Part shown: positions 24,815 to 32,379 of the stretch, in pieces | How positions within the stretch are numbered: the first letter of the stretch is position 1 | Layout: the number at the start of each line of letters is the position of its first letter | NCBI GenBank assembly: GCA_000752215.1 | Contig: CCFG01000011.1 | Coordinates: 405,183-469,182 of the forward strand | Source: a bacterium MS4 | GTDB lineage: Bacteria; Bacillota; Clostridia; Oscillospirales; Acutalibacteraceae | DNA: 64,000 nt | Reading direction: 5' to 3' | Notes under the pieces: model-generated | What the model saw: the letters and a program-made list of their open reading frames with translations, nothing else | Told to the model about the DNA's origin: nothing | Database searches by the model: none | Program-made: the position numbers and the translations under genes

Positions 24815-24911
24815 CAGCAATTCCATTTCAGTTGCGAGACAAAACGCGTTCCTCCCCCGCCCTTCGGCGGGAAGGAACGCAGCCTTGTTGCAAAATCAAC
24901 TGGAAATGCTG
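24815..24911. repeat. Dispersed hairpin repeat, copy A
   Basis: This is a 97-bp member of a repeat family found also at 27821, 51538 and 61203. The ends CAGCAATTCCATTTCAGTT and AACTGGAAATGCTG pair imperfectly. Inside, CGTTCCTCCCCCGCC and GGCGGGAAGGAACG form a GC-rich stem with a CTTC loop. No ORF is present. It occupies most of the 307-base gap before the CBO0543 genes. Confidence 0.8.
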
Positions 24912-24936
24912 TAAAGCACTATAAAAATTCCAATTT

Positions 24937-25458
24937 GTGAGGACGTGTAAAATTTTGACGCTTGCCATCATGCAAATCGTATTTTTAGGACTTTGCTATA
25001 AGTGGAGCGATTGGAAAAACTGGAAACTGTATTACCCGACAATGCTTTTTTATATTATTGGAAATCTGACGGAAGACATTATCACCTGCAAAAAACCTTT
25101 GTGGCTCTACTATGGCTCAACGTCGATCGACCGATTAGCCGATTATCTATTCGGCTTTTTGATTTTTCCCTGTGTGGTAATCCTGTTTTTATCAAGATAC
25201 CCCAAGGGCAGAATGAAGCAGATCGCGTATTCATGTGCATTTATTGCCGTGATGTCGTTTGTCGAAATCGCACTTTATATTCATGGAGAGATACAATATT
25301 ACAACGGATGGAATCTCTGGTGGTCCGTTTTGCTTTACGTTGGAGTATTCCCATTGCTGCGGCTGCACTATAAAAATCCGATATGGGCATGGGTGATATT
25401 ATTTGCATTAGTGGCCGGCGGAGTATTCCATTTTAAAATTCCTTTATCGGAGTTATAG
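24937..25458 (+). CDS. CBO0543-family membrane protein (first of three)
   Basis: The 173-residue protein has about five hydrophobic helices, for example LTLAIMQIVFLGLCY, LFGFLIFPCVVILFL and WAWVILFALVAGGVFHF. Its pattern of aromatic and charged loop residues (KWSDWKNWKLYYP, YYNGWNLWWSV) places it in the uncharacterised CBO0543 family of Firmicutes membrane proteins. The GTG start has only a weak GAGG nearby, and TTG at 24955 is an alternative. It leads a tandem with 25495 and 26090. Confidence 0.7.
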   Translation: MRTCKILTLAIMQIVFLGLCYKWSDWKNWKLYYPTMLFYIIGNLTEDIITCKKPLWLYYGSTSIDRLADYLFGFLIFPCVVILFLSRYPKGRMKQIAYSCAFIAVMSFVEIALYIHGEIQYYNGWNLWWSVLLYVGVFPLLRLHYKNPIWAWVILFALVAGGVFHFKIPLSEL

Positions 25459-25494
25459 AAGATTGATAAATGTTTTATTTTTAGGAGAAATTCA

Positions 25495-26076
25495 ATGTTT
25501 GCCAAAGAGTTTGCTGTCCCAAAAAGTGTGGATATCCAAAGGGAACTGACGGATATCCATATTCAAGAGTGGCTGCGGGAAGACGTATTTCATTTTAAAT
25601 GGTGGTTTTTGATTGCCTTTCTTGTAATTCTTGCATTGATCTGGTGGATAATGCTTGATAAATCGAGATCGATGGAAATCTGCCTGTTCGTGATTTTGTC
25701 CGTCATAGTCTTTATGGGCATCAACGAATACGGGGAAGAATTGACATTATGGGATTATCCGACCGATCTTATTCCCATATTCCCGCCGTTGTCTTCCGTT
25801 AATTTAATAAGTTTTCCTCTGATTTATTCACTGGTTTATCAGCGCTTCGGCAAGGGAAAAAGGTTTGTATATGCAGTTATCATAACATCGGCTGCAATTT
25901 GTTTTCTGTTTGAGCCGCTCCTTACCTGGGGAGGATTCTACTATCTGATTCACTGGCAGTATTATTTCAGCTTCCCGATTTATACGATAGTGGCAATCGG
26001 CATAAAAGCAGCGGTAATGAAAATTTACGCGATCAGGGAAAAAAATCAGATCAGTGTCCCGGCGAATCGAAATTAA
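25495..26076 (+). CDS. CBO0543-family membrane protein (second)
   Basis: The 193-residue protein has a cytosolic N-terminal stretch ending in HIQEWLREDVFHFKWW, then about five helices. It shares MGINEYGEELTLWDYPTDLIPIFPPL with the next gene (LDELGEEMTLWDYPVEIFPLFPP), so the two are paralogues. AGGAG precedes the ATG. The family is uncharacterised and its members often occur in tandem. Confidence 0.75.
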   Translation: MFAKEFAVPKSVDIQRELTDIHIQEWLREDVFHFKWWFLIAFLVILALIWWIMLDKSRSMEICLFVILSVIVFMGINEYGEELTLWDYPTDLIPIFPPLSSVNLISFPLIYSLVYQRFGKGKRFVYAVIITSAAICFLFEPLLTWGGFYYLIHWQYYFSFPIYTIVAIGIKAAVMKIYAIREKNQISVPANRN

Positions 26077-26089
26077 GGAGCGGATGTAA

Positions 26090-26650
26090 TTGATACCGAA
26101 TAATATGCTGGCAAACGCCGACATTCAATGGAAATTGACTTCCGCCCGCTTTGAAGAATGGTTTCAGACCGAGCTGTTGCGTTTCAAGTGGTGGCTGCTG
26201 CTGCTTGTATTTCTGTTTTCTATTGTTGTCTGGTGGAAAACAGTCGACAAATCCAGACTGAATGAGATTGTTCTGTATGCGGGTATCGTAACCGTGATGA
26301 TTTTGATCCTTGACGAGTTGGGAGAGGAAATGACTCTCTGGGATTATCCCGTGGAGATATTTCCGCTGTTTCCTCCCATAGCGGCTATTGACCTGGCAAG
26401 CCTGCCCCTGGTCTACTCTATTATCTATCAACATTTCCGGACATGGAAAAGCTTCACGATTGCCTCGATCATCATGTCCGTTCTCTCGTGTTTCGTTCTT
26501 GAGCCTCTTTTTGTTTTGAGCGGTATCTATCAAATGATTACATGGAAAGCCTATTATGGACTGCCGCTGTATTTCGCCATAGGAATCTGTTCAAAAGCAA
26601 TCATGGTGAAGATATTCAGAACGCAGACAAAACATTCCGACCAGCTTTGA
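26090..26650 (+). CDS. CBO0543-family membrane protein (third)
   Basis: The 186-residue protein is a paralogue of the one at 25495, with the same layout (amphipathic N-terminus EEWFQTELLRFKWW, then helices and the LWDYP loop). The start is TTG nine bases after AAGGAG; the later ATG at 26105 is too far from the ribosome site. The 13-base gap to the previous gene indicates cotranscription. Confidence 0.73.
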   Translation: MIPNNMLANADIQWKLTSARFEEWFQTELLRFKWWLLLLVFLFSIVVWWKTVDKSRLNEIVLYAGIVTVMILILDELGEEMTLWDYPVEIFPLFPPIAAIDLASLPLVYSIIYQHFRTWKSFTIASIIMSVLSCFVLEPLFVLSGIYQMITWKAYYGLPLYFAIGICSKAIMVKIFRTQTKHSDQL

Positions 26651-26768
26651 ATGTGGCTTTTCTTCGGTTCACCCTTCTTCTATGCACAGGCGGCATTGAT
26701 ATATGAAATTTATTGAACCGGTAATAATTCCGCTCATCAAAGGAAAACCTAACACTGAGGTGAGGATT

Positions 26769-27194
26769 ATGAAAGTAAAAGAAATCATGTCAACAAAAAT
26801 TGCGAGCCTGGATTCAAATGATTCCATCGAAAAGGCCGCGCAGCTGATGAAGCAATACGATGTGGGTTCGATTCCTGTGTGCAGCCGGGACAAGGTCATC
26901 GGCATCGTCACCGACCGGGATATCGCCCTGCGGGCGACGGCGGACGGCGGCGACACGAAACAGACGGTCAGGGATATCATGAGTTCCGATCCGGTCGTCG
27001 GAAGCCCCGATATGGATGTCCATGACGCCGCCAGAATCATGAGTGAAAAACAGATCCGCCGGCTTCCCATTGTGGATCATAACAGCCTGATCGGGATCGT
27101 CGCGCTGGGTGACATCTCCCTTGAGCCCACCCTGCAGGACAATGCCCAGGAAGCCTTAAAAAATATTTCTCAGCCCAACCACGGCAATATGTGA
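26769..27194 (+). CDS. Two-CBS-domain protein
   Basis: The 141-residue protein is a bare pair of CBS motifs. The first runs over residues 7-60 (IMSTKIASLDSNDSIEKA ... VGSIPVC ... GIVTDRDIA). The second runs over 70-125 (IMSSDPVVGSPDMDVHDAARIMSEKQIRRLPIVD). Such proteins bind adenosyl nucleotides and act as energy or signal sensors; the partner is unknown. The ATG at 26769 follows GAGGTGAGG; an in-frame extension from 26703 lacks a ribosome site. Confidence 0.88.
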   Translation: MKVKEIMSTKIASLDSNDSIEKAAQLMKQYDVGSIPVCSRDKVIGIVTDRDIALRATADGGDTKQTVRDIMSSDPVVGSPDMDVHDAARIMSEKQIRRLPIVDHNSLIGIVALGDISLEPTLQDNAQEALKNISQPNHGNM

Positions 27195-27213
27195 ATACGC
27201 AGCCGTCCCATAG

Positions 27214-27255
27214 AATGCACCCCAAGGTCTGAAATTGATAAGGGGTGCATTTATT
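27214..27255 (+). terminator. Intrinsic terminator after the CBS gene
   Basis: AATGCACCCC and GGGGTGCATT form a perfect 10-bp stem around an 18-base loop, followed by a TTATT stretch. Confidence 0.65.
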
Positions 27256-27317
27256 ATGCAATAAATTCTGTGATTTGGATAAACTAAGATATCATCAAAA
27301 TTAAGGAGGACAACCTA

Positions 27318-27518
27318 ATGAGCGATATACAAAAACGCAAATTGAAGCTGAACGATCAGGATTCCTTTTTCTATACGGACAACGTCATCTCCTCGACGGA
27401 ATGCACCGGCCTGATACAGACTCCTCCGGTATCCGAAGGGGAAGCTGAATCCTACACGGAAATTTACCATATTCCGAAACCGGAAAATGAAGAAAACAAC
27501 GGCCTGCAGCACGAATAA
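27318..27518 (+). CDS. Small acidic hypothetical protein
   Basis: The 66-residue protein has a strong ribosome site (AAGGAGGACAACCT before ATG). The N-terminal part is MSDIQKRKLKLNDQDSFFY, and the rest is rich in Glu, Thr and Pro. There is no membrane segment or known domain. It is followed by a hairpin and the WWWF microprotein gene. Confidence 0.6.
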   Translation: MSDIQKRKLKLNDQDSFFYTDNVISSTECTGLIQTPPVSEGEAESYTEIYHIPKPENEENNGLQHE

Positions 27519-27537
27519 AGAAAGTCGAAAACGATTC

Positions 27538-27577
27538 CACACCTCAGCATCATTGCATATCATAATACTGAGGTGTG
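27538..27577 (+). promoter_or_regulatory. Hairpin covering the ribosome site of the next gene
   Basis: CACACCTCAG and CTGAGGTGTG form a perfect 10-bp stem around a 20-base loop. The right arm contains GAGGTG, the Shine-Dalgarno of the ATG at 27582. It could restrain translation, or act as a weak terminator for the gene before. Confidence 0.5.
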
Positions 27578-27581
27578 TATT

Positions 27582-27686
27582 ATGTTAAGATTACCTTATA
27601 TCTGGTGGTGGTTCCCTCCCCGTCGTCCGAGGATTCCACAACCGCGCCGTCCCCACGGGTGGATGCGGCCACGCGGCCACCGCTGA
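27582..27686 (+). CDS. WWWF-motif microprotein, arginine/proline-rich
   Basis: The 34-residue peptide begins MLRLPYIWWWFPPRRPRI and ends in a basic His/Arg/Pro tail. It is preceded by GAGGTG six bases upstream and followed by a strong terminator. The FxxWWWFxPRR-like start recurs in the gene at 31477. No known function; the aromatic core with a cationic tail suggests membrane or spore-surface association. Confidence 0.55.
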   Translation: MLRLPYIWWWFPPRRPRIPQPRRPHGWMRPRGHR

Positions 27687-27701
27687 CAGTTTTGCATTTT
27701 C

Positions 27702-27740
27702 GCCGCCGTTGGATTTTTTGATTCATCGGCGGCTTTTTTT
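27702..27740 (+). terminator. Intrinsic terminator after the WWWF microprotein
   Basis: GCCGCCG and CGGCGGC pair around an 18-base loop, followed directly by seven Ts. Confidence 0.8.
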
Positions 27741-27820
27741 ATCAGGTACTATCTGAGAAATCAAGGAATTCGTCTGTTTCGGCTAAAACCCATCGTTTTT
27801 TATCATCAAATGGTGCCTAT

Positions 27821-27880
27821 TGCAATTCCATTTTAAATTTGAGAGAAACGCAATCTTGTTGCAGAATCAATCGGAAATGC
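27821..27880. repeat. Dispersed hairpin repeat, internally deleted copy D
   Basis: The 60-bp sequence keeps both outer parts of the family (TGCAATTCCATTTTAAATTTG and GTTGCAGAATCAATCGGAAATGC) but lacks the central GC-rich hairpin. It lies just upstream of the promoter of the ECF gene. Confidence 0.7.
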
Positions 27881-27912
27881 TATCGCTATTTCCTTGGGAT
27901 TGGATAAAGCGA

Positions 27913-27940
27913 TTGACTTTTTCCCACAGACTGATATAAT
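27913..27940 (+). promoter_or_regulatory. Sigma-A promoter of the ECF/coaX operon
   Basis: TTGACT (27913-27918) and TATAAT (27935-27940) are separated by 16 bases, giving a start about 50 bases before the GTG codon at 27996. Confidence 0.75.
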
Positions 27941-27995
27941 AAACAGGAAATTTGCGCTGTATCCGGCAACGGAACAGCAGCAGGAGGTAATAAAA

Positions 27996-28667
27996 GTGAA
28001 TAAACAATCCGCAAAGTATGGGGACTTTGTCCTGACGGCGCTGTTCGCCGCCATCATTTTCGTGCTGGCTTTCACCCCGATTGGTTTTATTAATCTGGTG
28101 ATTATCAAAGCCACCATCATCCACATCCCGGTCATCATCGGCTCGATTGTGCTGGGACCGAAACGCGGGGCGATTCTGGGCGGCATTTTTGGCCTGACAA
28201 GCCTGCTCAGTAACTACATGACACCGTCCGTGCTCTCTTTCGCGTTCTGTCCTTTTATTCCTGTCCCGGGAACCGCGCACGGCAGCCCTATGGCCCTCGT
28301 GATCTGCTTCATTCCCCGCATTCTGGTGGGCGTTGTGCCGTATTATGTGTATCAGTTTGCGCAGAAGCTCTCAAAGAACAGCTCCAAGGGAGAATATCTT
28401 TCCCTTACGCTTGGCGGAATTTCAGGGGCCCTCACCAACACCGCGCTGGTAATGAGCCTGATTTATTTTCTGTTTAAAGAAGCCTATGCGACCGCCAAAT
28501 CCATTCCGGTCAGTGCGGTAATCGGCGTCGTGCTCGGCATTGTCGGAACAAACGGCGTGCCGGAGGCTCTTGTGGCCGCCCTGATTACCGTTGCGGTATG
28601 CAAGCCGCTGCTGAAGCTGCGGAAAAAAGAATATGCCGGAGTTCAAAATCTTCCGAATAGAAAATAA
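27996..28667 (+). CDS. ECF transporter S component, probable pantothenate (PanT-like)
   Basis: The 223-residue membrane protein has about six helices and the S-component signatures AAIIFVLAFTPIGFINLVI and IHIPVIIGSIVLGPKRGAILGGIFGL. It would bind a vitamin and dock on a shared EcfAAT module, which is not in this window. The GTG start follows GGAGG. The next gene, 14 bases on, is coaX, the pantothenate kinase. Pantothenate is therefore the most likely substrate, by context rather than by residues. Confidence 0.83.
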   Translation: MNKQSAKYGDFVLTALFAAIIFVLAFTPIGFINLVIIKATIIHIPVIIGSIVLGPKRGAILGGIFGLTSLLSNYMTPSVLSFAFCPFIPVPGTAHGSPMALVICFIPRILVGVVPYYVYQFAQKLSKNSSKGEYLSLTLGGISGALTNTALVMSLIYFLFKEAYATAKSIPVSAVIGVVLGIVGTNGVPEALVAALITVAVCKPLLKLRKKEYAGVQNLPNRK

Positions 28668-28681
28668 GCAGGTGATTTTTT

Positions 28682-29449
28682 ATGATTCTCGCCGTTGACG
28701 TTGGGAATACGAATACTGTCCTGGGCTGTATGGATGACGATAAAATCCACTTTACCGCCCGCTTTGCCACGGACCGTGCAAAGACAAGCGACGAATACGC
28801 GATTCTGGTGCAGAGCCTTTTTATGGTAAACCGCTGTCCCTTCTCCAAAGTAGAGGGCGGAATCATTTCCTCGGTTGTCCCGGAGCTTTCTGTGGTTTTA
28901 CAGGATGCGATTGAAAAATTGACGGGGAAAGTCTCTTTGATTGTCGGTTCCGGCGTAAAGACCGGGCTGAACATTCTGATCGACAATCCGGCGCAGCTCG
29001 GCAGCGACCTTGTCGTGGACGCGGTAGCCGCTTACGCCGGGTATCCGAAGCCCGCCATTATTTTCGATATGGGCACCGCCACGACTCTCTCTGTTTTAGA
29101 CACGCGTGGAAACTACATCGGCGGCATGATCATGCCCGGCGTACGCGTCGCCATGGAAGCGCTTTCCAGAGAAACCGCGCAGCTTCCGCACATCAGCTTG
29201 GAGGCGCCGAAAAAAATCACGGGAACAAACACGGTGGACTGTATGAAAAGCGGCGCTATTTTCGGAAATGCCGCCATGCTGGACGGGGTGATCGACCGCA
29301 TTGAGGAAGAATTGCATCAGCACGTGACCGTCGTGGCTACGGGCGGACTTGCGCGCCACATTGTTCCCTACTGCAAGCGCAAGATCATTTGGGACAACGA
29401 CCTTACTTTAAAGGGTCTGTACATCATCTATAAAAAAAATATCAAATAA
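28682..29449 (+). CDS. coaX: Type III pantothenate kinase CoaX
   Basis: CoaX phosphorylates pantothenate, the first step of CoA synthesis. The 255-residue protein shows DVGNTNTVLG at the N-terminus (phosphate loop), GSDLVVDAVAAY, IFDMGTATTLSVLD and VVATGGLARHI, all typical of the ASKHA-fold type III enzyme. The second gene of an operon with the ECF S component, it is followed by a strong terminator. Confidence 0.95.
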   Translation: MILAVDVGNTNTVLGCMDDDKIHFTARFATDRAKTSDEYAILVQSLFMVNRCPFSKVEGGIISSVVPELSVVLQDAIEKLTGKVSLIVGSGVKTGLNILIDNPAQLGSDLVVDAVAAYAGYPKPAIIFDMGTATTLSVLDTRGNYIGGMIMPGVRVAMEALSRETAQLPHISLEAPKKITGTNTVDCMKSGAIFGNAAMLDGVIDRIEEELHQHVTVVATGGLARHIVPYCKRKIIWDNDLTLKGLYIIYKKNIK

Positions 29450-29456
29450 TTTACAG

Positions 29457-29494
29457 GGGCTGAAATCCGGTGGATTTCAGCCCTCCCTTTTTTT
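29457..29494 (+). terminator. Intrinsic terminator after coaX
   Basis: GGGCTGAAATCC and GGATTTCAGCCC form a perfect 12-bp stem around GGT, followed by a run of seven Ts. Confidence 0.88.
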
Positions 29495-29622
29495 AATTCC
29501 GCTGTATGGACAGAAGTTCATCGTCCGCCGAGGAAAAAGCTGACAGCCCGGATCAGGAAAAATCCGGACATACTATCTTTGTTGCGAAACAACAGAGAGA
29601 TTTTATGTTCGGAGCTGGGATT

Positions 29623-31071
29623 ATGAAGAAAAAAGAAAAGGGACTGTCCGCGTGGCAGCTTACCATGATGGCACTGGGAACGGTCATAGGAGGTTCCTTC
29701 TTTCTCGGCTCGTCGGTGGCAATTCACGCCGCGGGCCCGTCGATTTTACTGTCTTACATTTTAGCCGGGTTTCTGGTTTACTTTATCCTGTTCGCACTGT
29801 CCGAAATGACCGTCGCCAATCCCGACTCGGGCTCTTTCCGTACCTTTGCGGCTCAGGCGTACGGGCAGGGTACGGGGTTTGTCGTGGGGTGGGTGTACTG
29901 GACGGGAATGATTCTCGCCATGTCCAGCGAGGCCACCGCCGTGTCCATCCTTGTCAGGGAATGGGTGCCGAATCTTTCCATCCCGCTGTTCGGAAGTCTG
30001 ATTATTATCATTGTAACCGCTCTGAATCTGCTGGGCGCGGACAAGCTCAGCAGGCTGGAAAGCGGACTTGCGGCAATCAAGCTGCTGGCCATCGTTTCCT
30101 TTGTGGTAATCGCCGCTTTGCTGATTGCCGGACTCTTCCCCGGAAGCCCGGCTGTCGGTACGGGAGCGCTTATGAAGGAGCCCCTGATGCCGGGAGGAAT
30201 CAAAGGGATCGCCGGAAGCATGCTGATCGTCATGTTCGCCTATGCGGGTTTTGAGATTATCGGCCTCGCTTCTTCGGAAGCGGACAACCCGCAGGAAACC
30301 GTTCCGAAAGCAATCAATTATACGGTGCTCTGTCTGGTCGGATTTTACATTCTCTCCGTCGCCGTGCTTCTCCCCCTGATTCCGACCGCCGATATTAACG
30401 AGGATACGAGTCCCCTGGTCGCCGCCCTGAACAGAAGCGGAATCGGATGGGCCGGTACCGCCATGAACCTGGTGCTGGTGACTGCCATCCTGTCCACCAT
30501 GCTGGCGGCTATGTTCGGTCTTGGGCGGATGATGCGTTCGCTCGCAGAGGAGGGCCTTGCCCCCGTCTGGCTGAAGGATCAGAACGATGTTCCCCGCTGC
30601 GGAATCCTGTTTTCAGGTTTTTCCATGCTGGTGGGGCTGGGACTCGGTCTGCTGTTTCCGAGAGTTTACCTGTTTCTGATCAGCTCCGGCGGCTTTGCCC
30701 TGCTCTTCACCTATACGCTCATCATGGCGACCCATATCCGTTTTCGCAAACAGCACGGCTGTCCGCCGAACGGGAAATGTCAGGTAAAGGGATATCCCTA
30801 CACCTCCCTGTTTGTTCTGCTTGCCCTGATCGTCATTATGGTCAGTATGCCCTTCGTTCCCGGACAGGCGTCCGGACTGATGGCGGGAATTTTTATGGTC
30901 ATTTTTTATTCGCTGTGCTATGTCGCAGTCAGACTGTATTATCTTTCGAAGCATCCGGAGCTTTCCCGCGGAAACGCAGTTAAAAAAGATTTCAAGAAAA
31001 ATCTTTCGGCGGAATTTTCCAAAGAGCTTACCCCGCCAAACACGAAAGACAACGACAGCAATCGGAAATAA
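29623..31071 (+). CDS. APC-family amino acid permease
   Basis: The 482-residue protein has about 12 hydrophobic helices. Helix 1 carries MMALGTVIGGSFFLGSS, the glycine-rich substrate loop of the APC superfamily. Helix 6 contains MLIVMFAYAGFEIIGLASSEADNPQETVPKA, a hallmark of amino-acid permeases. The ATG at 29623 follows GGAG by eight bases; a 39-residue upstream extension begins right at the coaX terminator and looks non-coding. The substrate is unknown. Confidence 0.85.
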   Translation: MKKKEKGLSAWQLTMMALGTVIGGSFFLGSSVAIHAAGPSILLSYILAGFLVYFILFALSEMTVANPDSGSFRTFAAQAYGQGTGFVVGWVYWTGMILAMSSEATAVSILVREWVPNLSIPLFGSLIIIIVTALNLLGADKLSRLESGLAAIKLLAIVSFVVIAALLIAGLFPGSPAVGTGALMKEPLMPGGIKGIAGSMLIVMFAYAGFEIIGLASSEADNPQETVPKAINYTVLCLVGFYILSVAVLLPLIPTADINEDTSPLVAALNRSGIGWAGTAMNLVLVTAILSTMLAAMFGLGRMMRSLAEEGLAPVWLKDQNDVPRCGILFSGFSMLVGLGLGLLFPRVYLFLISSGGFALLFTYTLIMATHIRFRKQHGCPPNGKCQVKGYPYTSLFVLLALIVIMVSMPFVPGQASGLMAGIFMVIFYSLCYVAVRLYYLSKHPELSRGNAVKKDFKKNLSAEFSKELTPPNTKDNDSNRK

Positions 31072-31204
31072 ACGGTTTTTTTATTTGAACTCCACATATT
31101 TCCATGTTTTTAATTTGTTAACATTAATTTCTTAAAATTTTAAAAGCTGCTTCACCGCACAGACATAAGCGGACGATATACTTTTAATTGTTCCGAAAAG
31201 GTTT

Positions 31205-31233
31205 TTGCTCCTCCTTATGTATAAAGATATTAT
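31205..31233 (+). promoter_or_regulatory. Promoter of a candidate noncoding RNA
   Basis: TTGCTC (31205-31210) and TATTAT (31228-31233) are separated by 17 bases and point into a region with no open frame that ends in a terminator at 31375-31412. Confidence 0.5.
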
Positions 31234-31239
31234 GATTAC

Positions 31240-31412
31240 TGCCGTACGCCTGTCGGCACAGACGGAATACCGAACCGACAGGCAGGCAGACTAACAGCAG
31301 GTTCCCCTATGGGGATTCACATATACTCTTTTTCATTTCCCTCTTTTTTGCCCGTCTGAAAACAGGCGGTACAGGCGGCTCGCACCGGTGATACGGTATG
31401 AGCCGCTTTTAT
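31240..31412 (+). ncRNA. Candidate structured small RNA (about 170 nt)
   Basis: The 405-base gap between the permease and the Pro-rich microprotein contains no credible ORF. It does contain GCCTGTCGG/CCGACAGGC (31248-31256 and 31275-31283), a TCCCC-TAT-GGGGA hairpin (about 31303-31315), and a long-range match of GTACGCCTGT to ACAGGCGGTAC (about 31363-31373) that would close the molecule. It ends in GCGGCTC/GAGCCGC plus T-run. The end-closing stem and central open region recall 6S RNA, but no conserved 6S sequence was recognised. Confidence 0.45.
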
Positions 31413-31476
31413 TTTACGTTGGAACCTTCTTAACTCTGTCAGCTGCATATTATAGAGAGTAAGGAGGTGTAATAAT

Positions 31477-31671
31477 ATGGCAAGAGGATTCTTCCCCTTC
31501 TGGTGGTGGTTCCAGCCCAGAAGGCGTCCGCCGGGGCCGCCTCATCCGCCGGGGCCTCCCCGTCCGCCAAGGCCGCCCCATCCACCGGGACCGCCCCATC
31601 CGCCGGGACCGCCCCATCCGCCGGGACCGCCTCATACGCCCGGCAGACCGGGACGCCAGCGTGGACATTAA
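31477..31671 (+). CDS. Proline-rich WWWF-motif microprotein
   Basis: The 64-residue protein starts MARGFFPFWWWFQPRRRPPG, and eight or so short PPHPPG/PPRPP units follow. It ends GRPGRQRGH. AAGGAGGTG lies eight bases upstream of ATG. The head matches the 34-residue peptide at 27582 (WWWF followed by P-R-R). The polyproline repeat is of the kind seen in small spore-coat or surface proteins; this is inference only. Confidence 0.6.
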   Translation: MARGFFPFWWWFQPRRRPPGPPHPPGPPRPPRPPHPPGPPHPPGPPHPPGPPHTPGRPGRQRGH

Positions 31672-31766
31672 AAAGCAAAGCGGGGGCAACACACCGCGTT
31701 CAAAATAAATTTCCATTCATAAATCAAGCGGTTTCGTAAAAATTAATCCTGAGGTGATTGATTTTT

Positions 31767-31934
31767 ATGAATATTCCGTATTGCGGCTGGAATAAAAACG
31801 ACAAAAATAATCCGTTTGAAGCCGGCGACTATGATTTTATGGAGTACAACGAGAAAGAAACAGAAAAAAATGACAGTGACGAAGACAATTCTTATCAGGA
31901 TTTTCTTCGGAGCGATCGGAATCAGCCAAACTGA
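31767..31934 (+). CDS. Small acidic protein (55 aa)
   Basis: The peptide begins MNIPYCGWNKNDKNNPFEAG and is very rich in Asp, Glu and Asn. GAGGTG precedes the ATG by about ten bases, and a perfect terminator follows the stop. No family is recognised. It belongs to a run of microprotein genes between 31.4 and 33.3 kb. Confidence 0.55.
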   Translation: MNIPYCGWNKNDKNNPFEAGDYDFMEYNEKETEKNDSDEDNSYQDFLRSDRNQPN

Positions 31935-31938
31935 AAAA

Positions 31939-31970
31939 GCCGTCCCGGAATTCGGGACGGCTGTATTTTT
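31939..31970 (+). terminator. Intrinsic terminator after the acidic microprotein
   Basis: GCCGTCCCG and CGGGACGGC form a 9-bp stem around a 5-base loop, followed by a T-rich run. Confidence 0.82.
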
Positions 31971-32007
31971 TACAGACGAAAGGGAATCCTACTCGCGAGG
32001 TGATAAT

Positions 32008-32151
32008 ATGGCTGATATAGGGCCCGCGATGAAAAGCAAGTTTGACTCCCTGTCAAAAGATCTGAAAGAAGAAATTATGAAAAGGGATGTCAAAATCAAT
32101 TCCATTCAGGATTTGATTAAGTGCCTGGACTCCATTGTCGCAGAGGGGTAA
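32008..32151 (+). CDS. Small helical protein (47 aa)
   Basis: The peptide begins MADIGPAMKSKFDSLSKDLK and continues as a charged amphipathic helix ending CLDSIVAEG. GAGGTG lies six bases before the ATG. The terminator overlaps its stop codon. No known family is recognised. Confidence 0.55.
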   Translation: MADIGPAMKSKFDSLSKDLKEEIMKRDVKINSIQDLIKCLDSIVAEG

Positions 32152-32168
32152 ACCCTCTGCTGCTTTTT
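32140..32168 (+). terminator. Intrinsic terminator overlapping a stop codon
   Basis: GCAGAGGG and CCCTCTGC pair around GTAAA and are followed by TGCTTTTTC. The stop codon of the 32008 gene lies in the loop. Confidence 0.75.
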
Positions 32169-32224
32169 CAGAGGCCGCATAAATAGAAATACATGAAAAA
32201 TCCCCAAATAATCGTTGGCTACGG

Positions 32225-32252
32225 TTGACTTCTCCTGTTTTTGTGCTATAAT
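32225..32252 (+). promoter_or_regulatory. Strong sigma-A promoter of the csp leader
   Basis: TTGACT (32225-32230) and consensus TATAAT (32247-32252) are 16 bases apart. Transcription would start near 32258, about 120 bases before the csp start codon. Confidence 0.8.
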
Positions 32253-32283
32253 AGATATGTATTCTAAATGTACCAATGGAACT

Positions 32284-32340
32284 CGCATATTTATGTAAGT
32301 CATTGACCGTTTAATGATTTACATAAATGTGCGGTTTTTT
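32284..32340 (+). promoter_or_regulatory. Terminator-like 21-bp hairpin in the csp leader
   Basis: The arms 32284-32304 and 32313-32333 pair along 21 positions in RNA (two G-U pairs) around an 8-base loop, followed by GTTTTTT. It lies between the promoter and the csp ribosome site, so it should either stop most transcripts or act as a switch controlling csp. Confidence 0.65.
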
Positions 32341-32379
32341 ATTTTACATGCGGATATAATATATTTGGAGGTGCTTTTT

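Noticed and set aside
31240..31412. Definite 6S RNA
   Set aside because: Shape is suggestive, but no conserved 6S sequence was recognised, so only a candidate structured RNA is reported.
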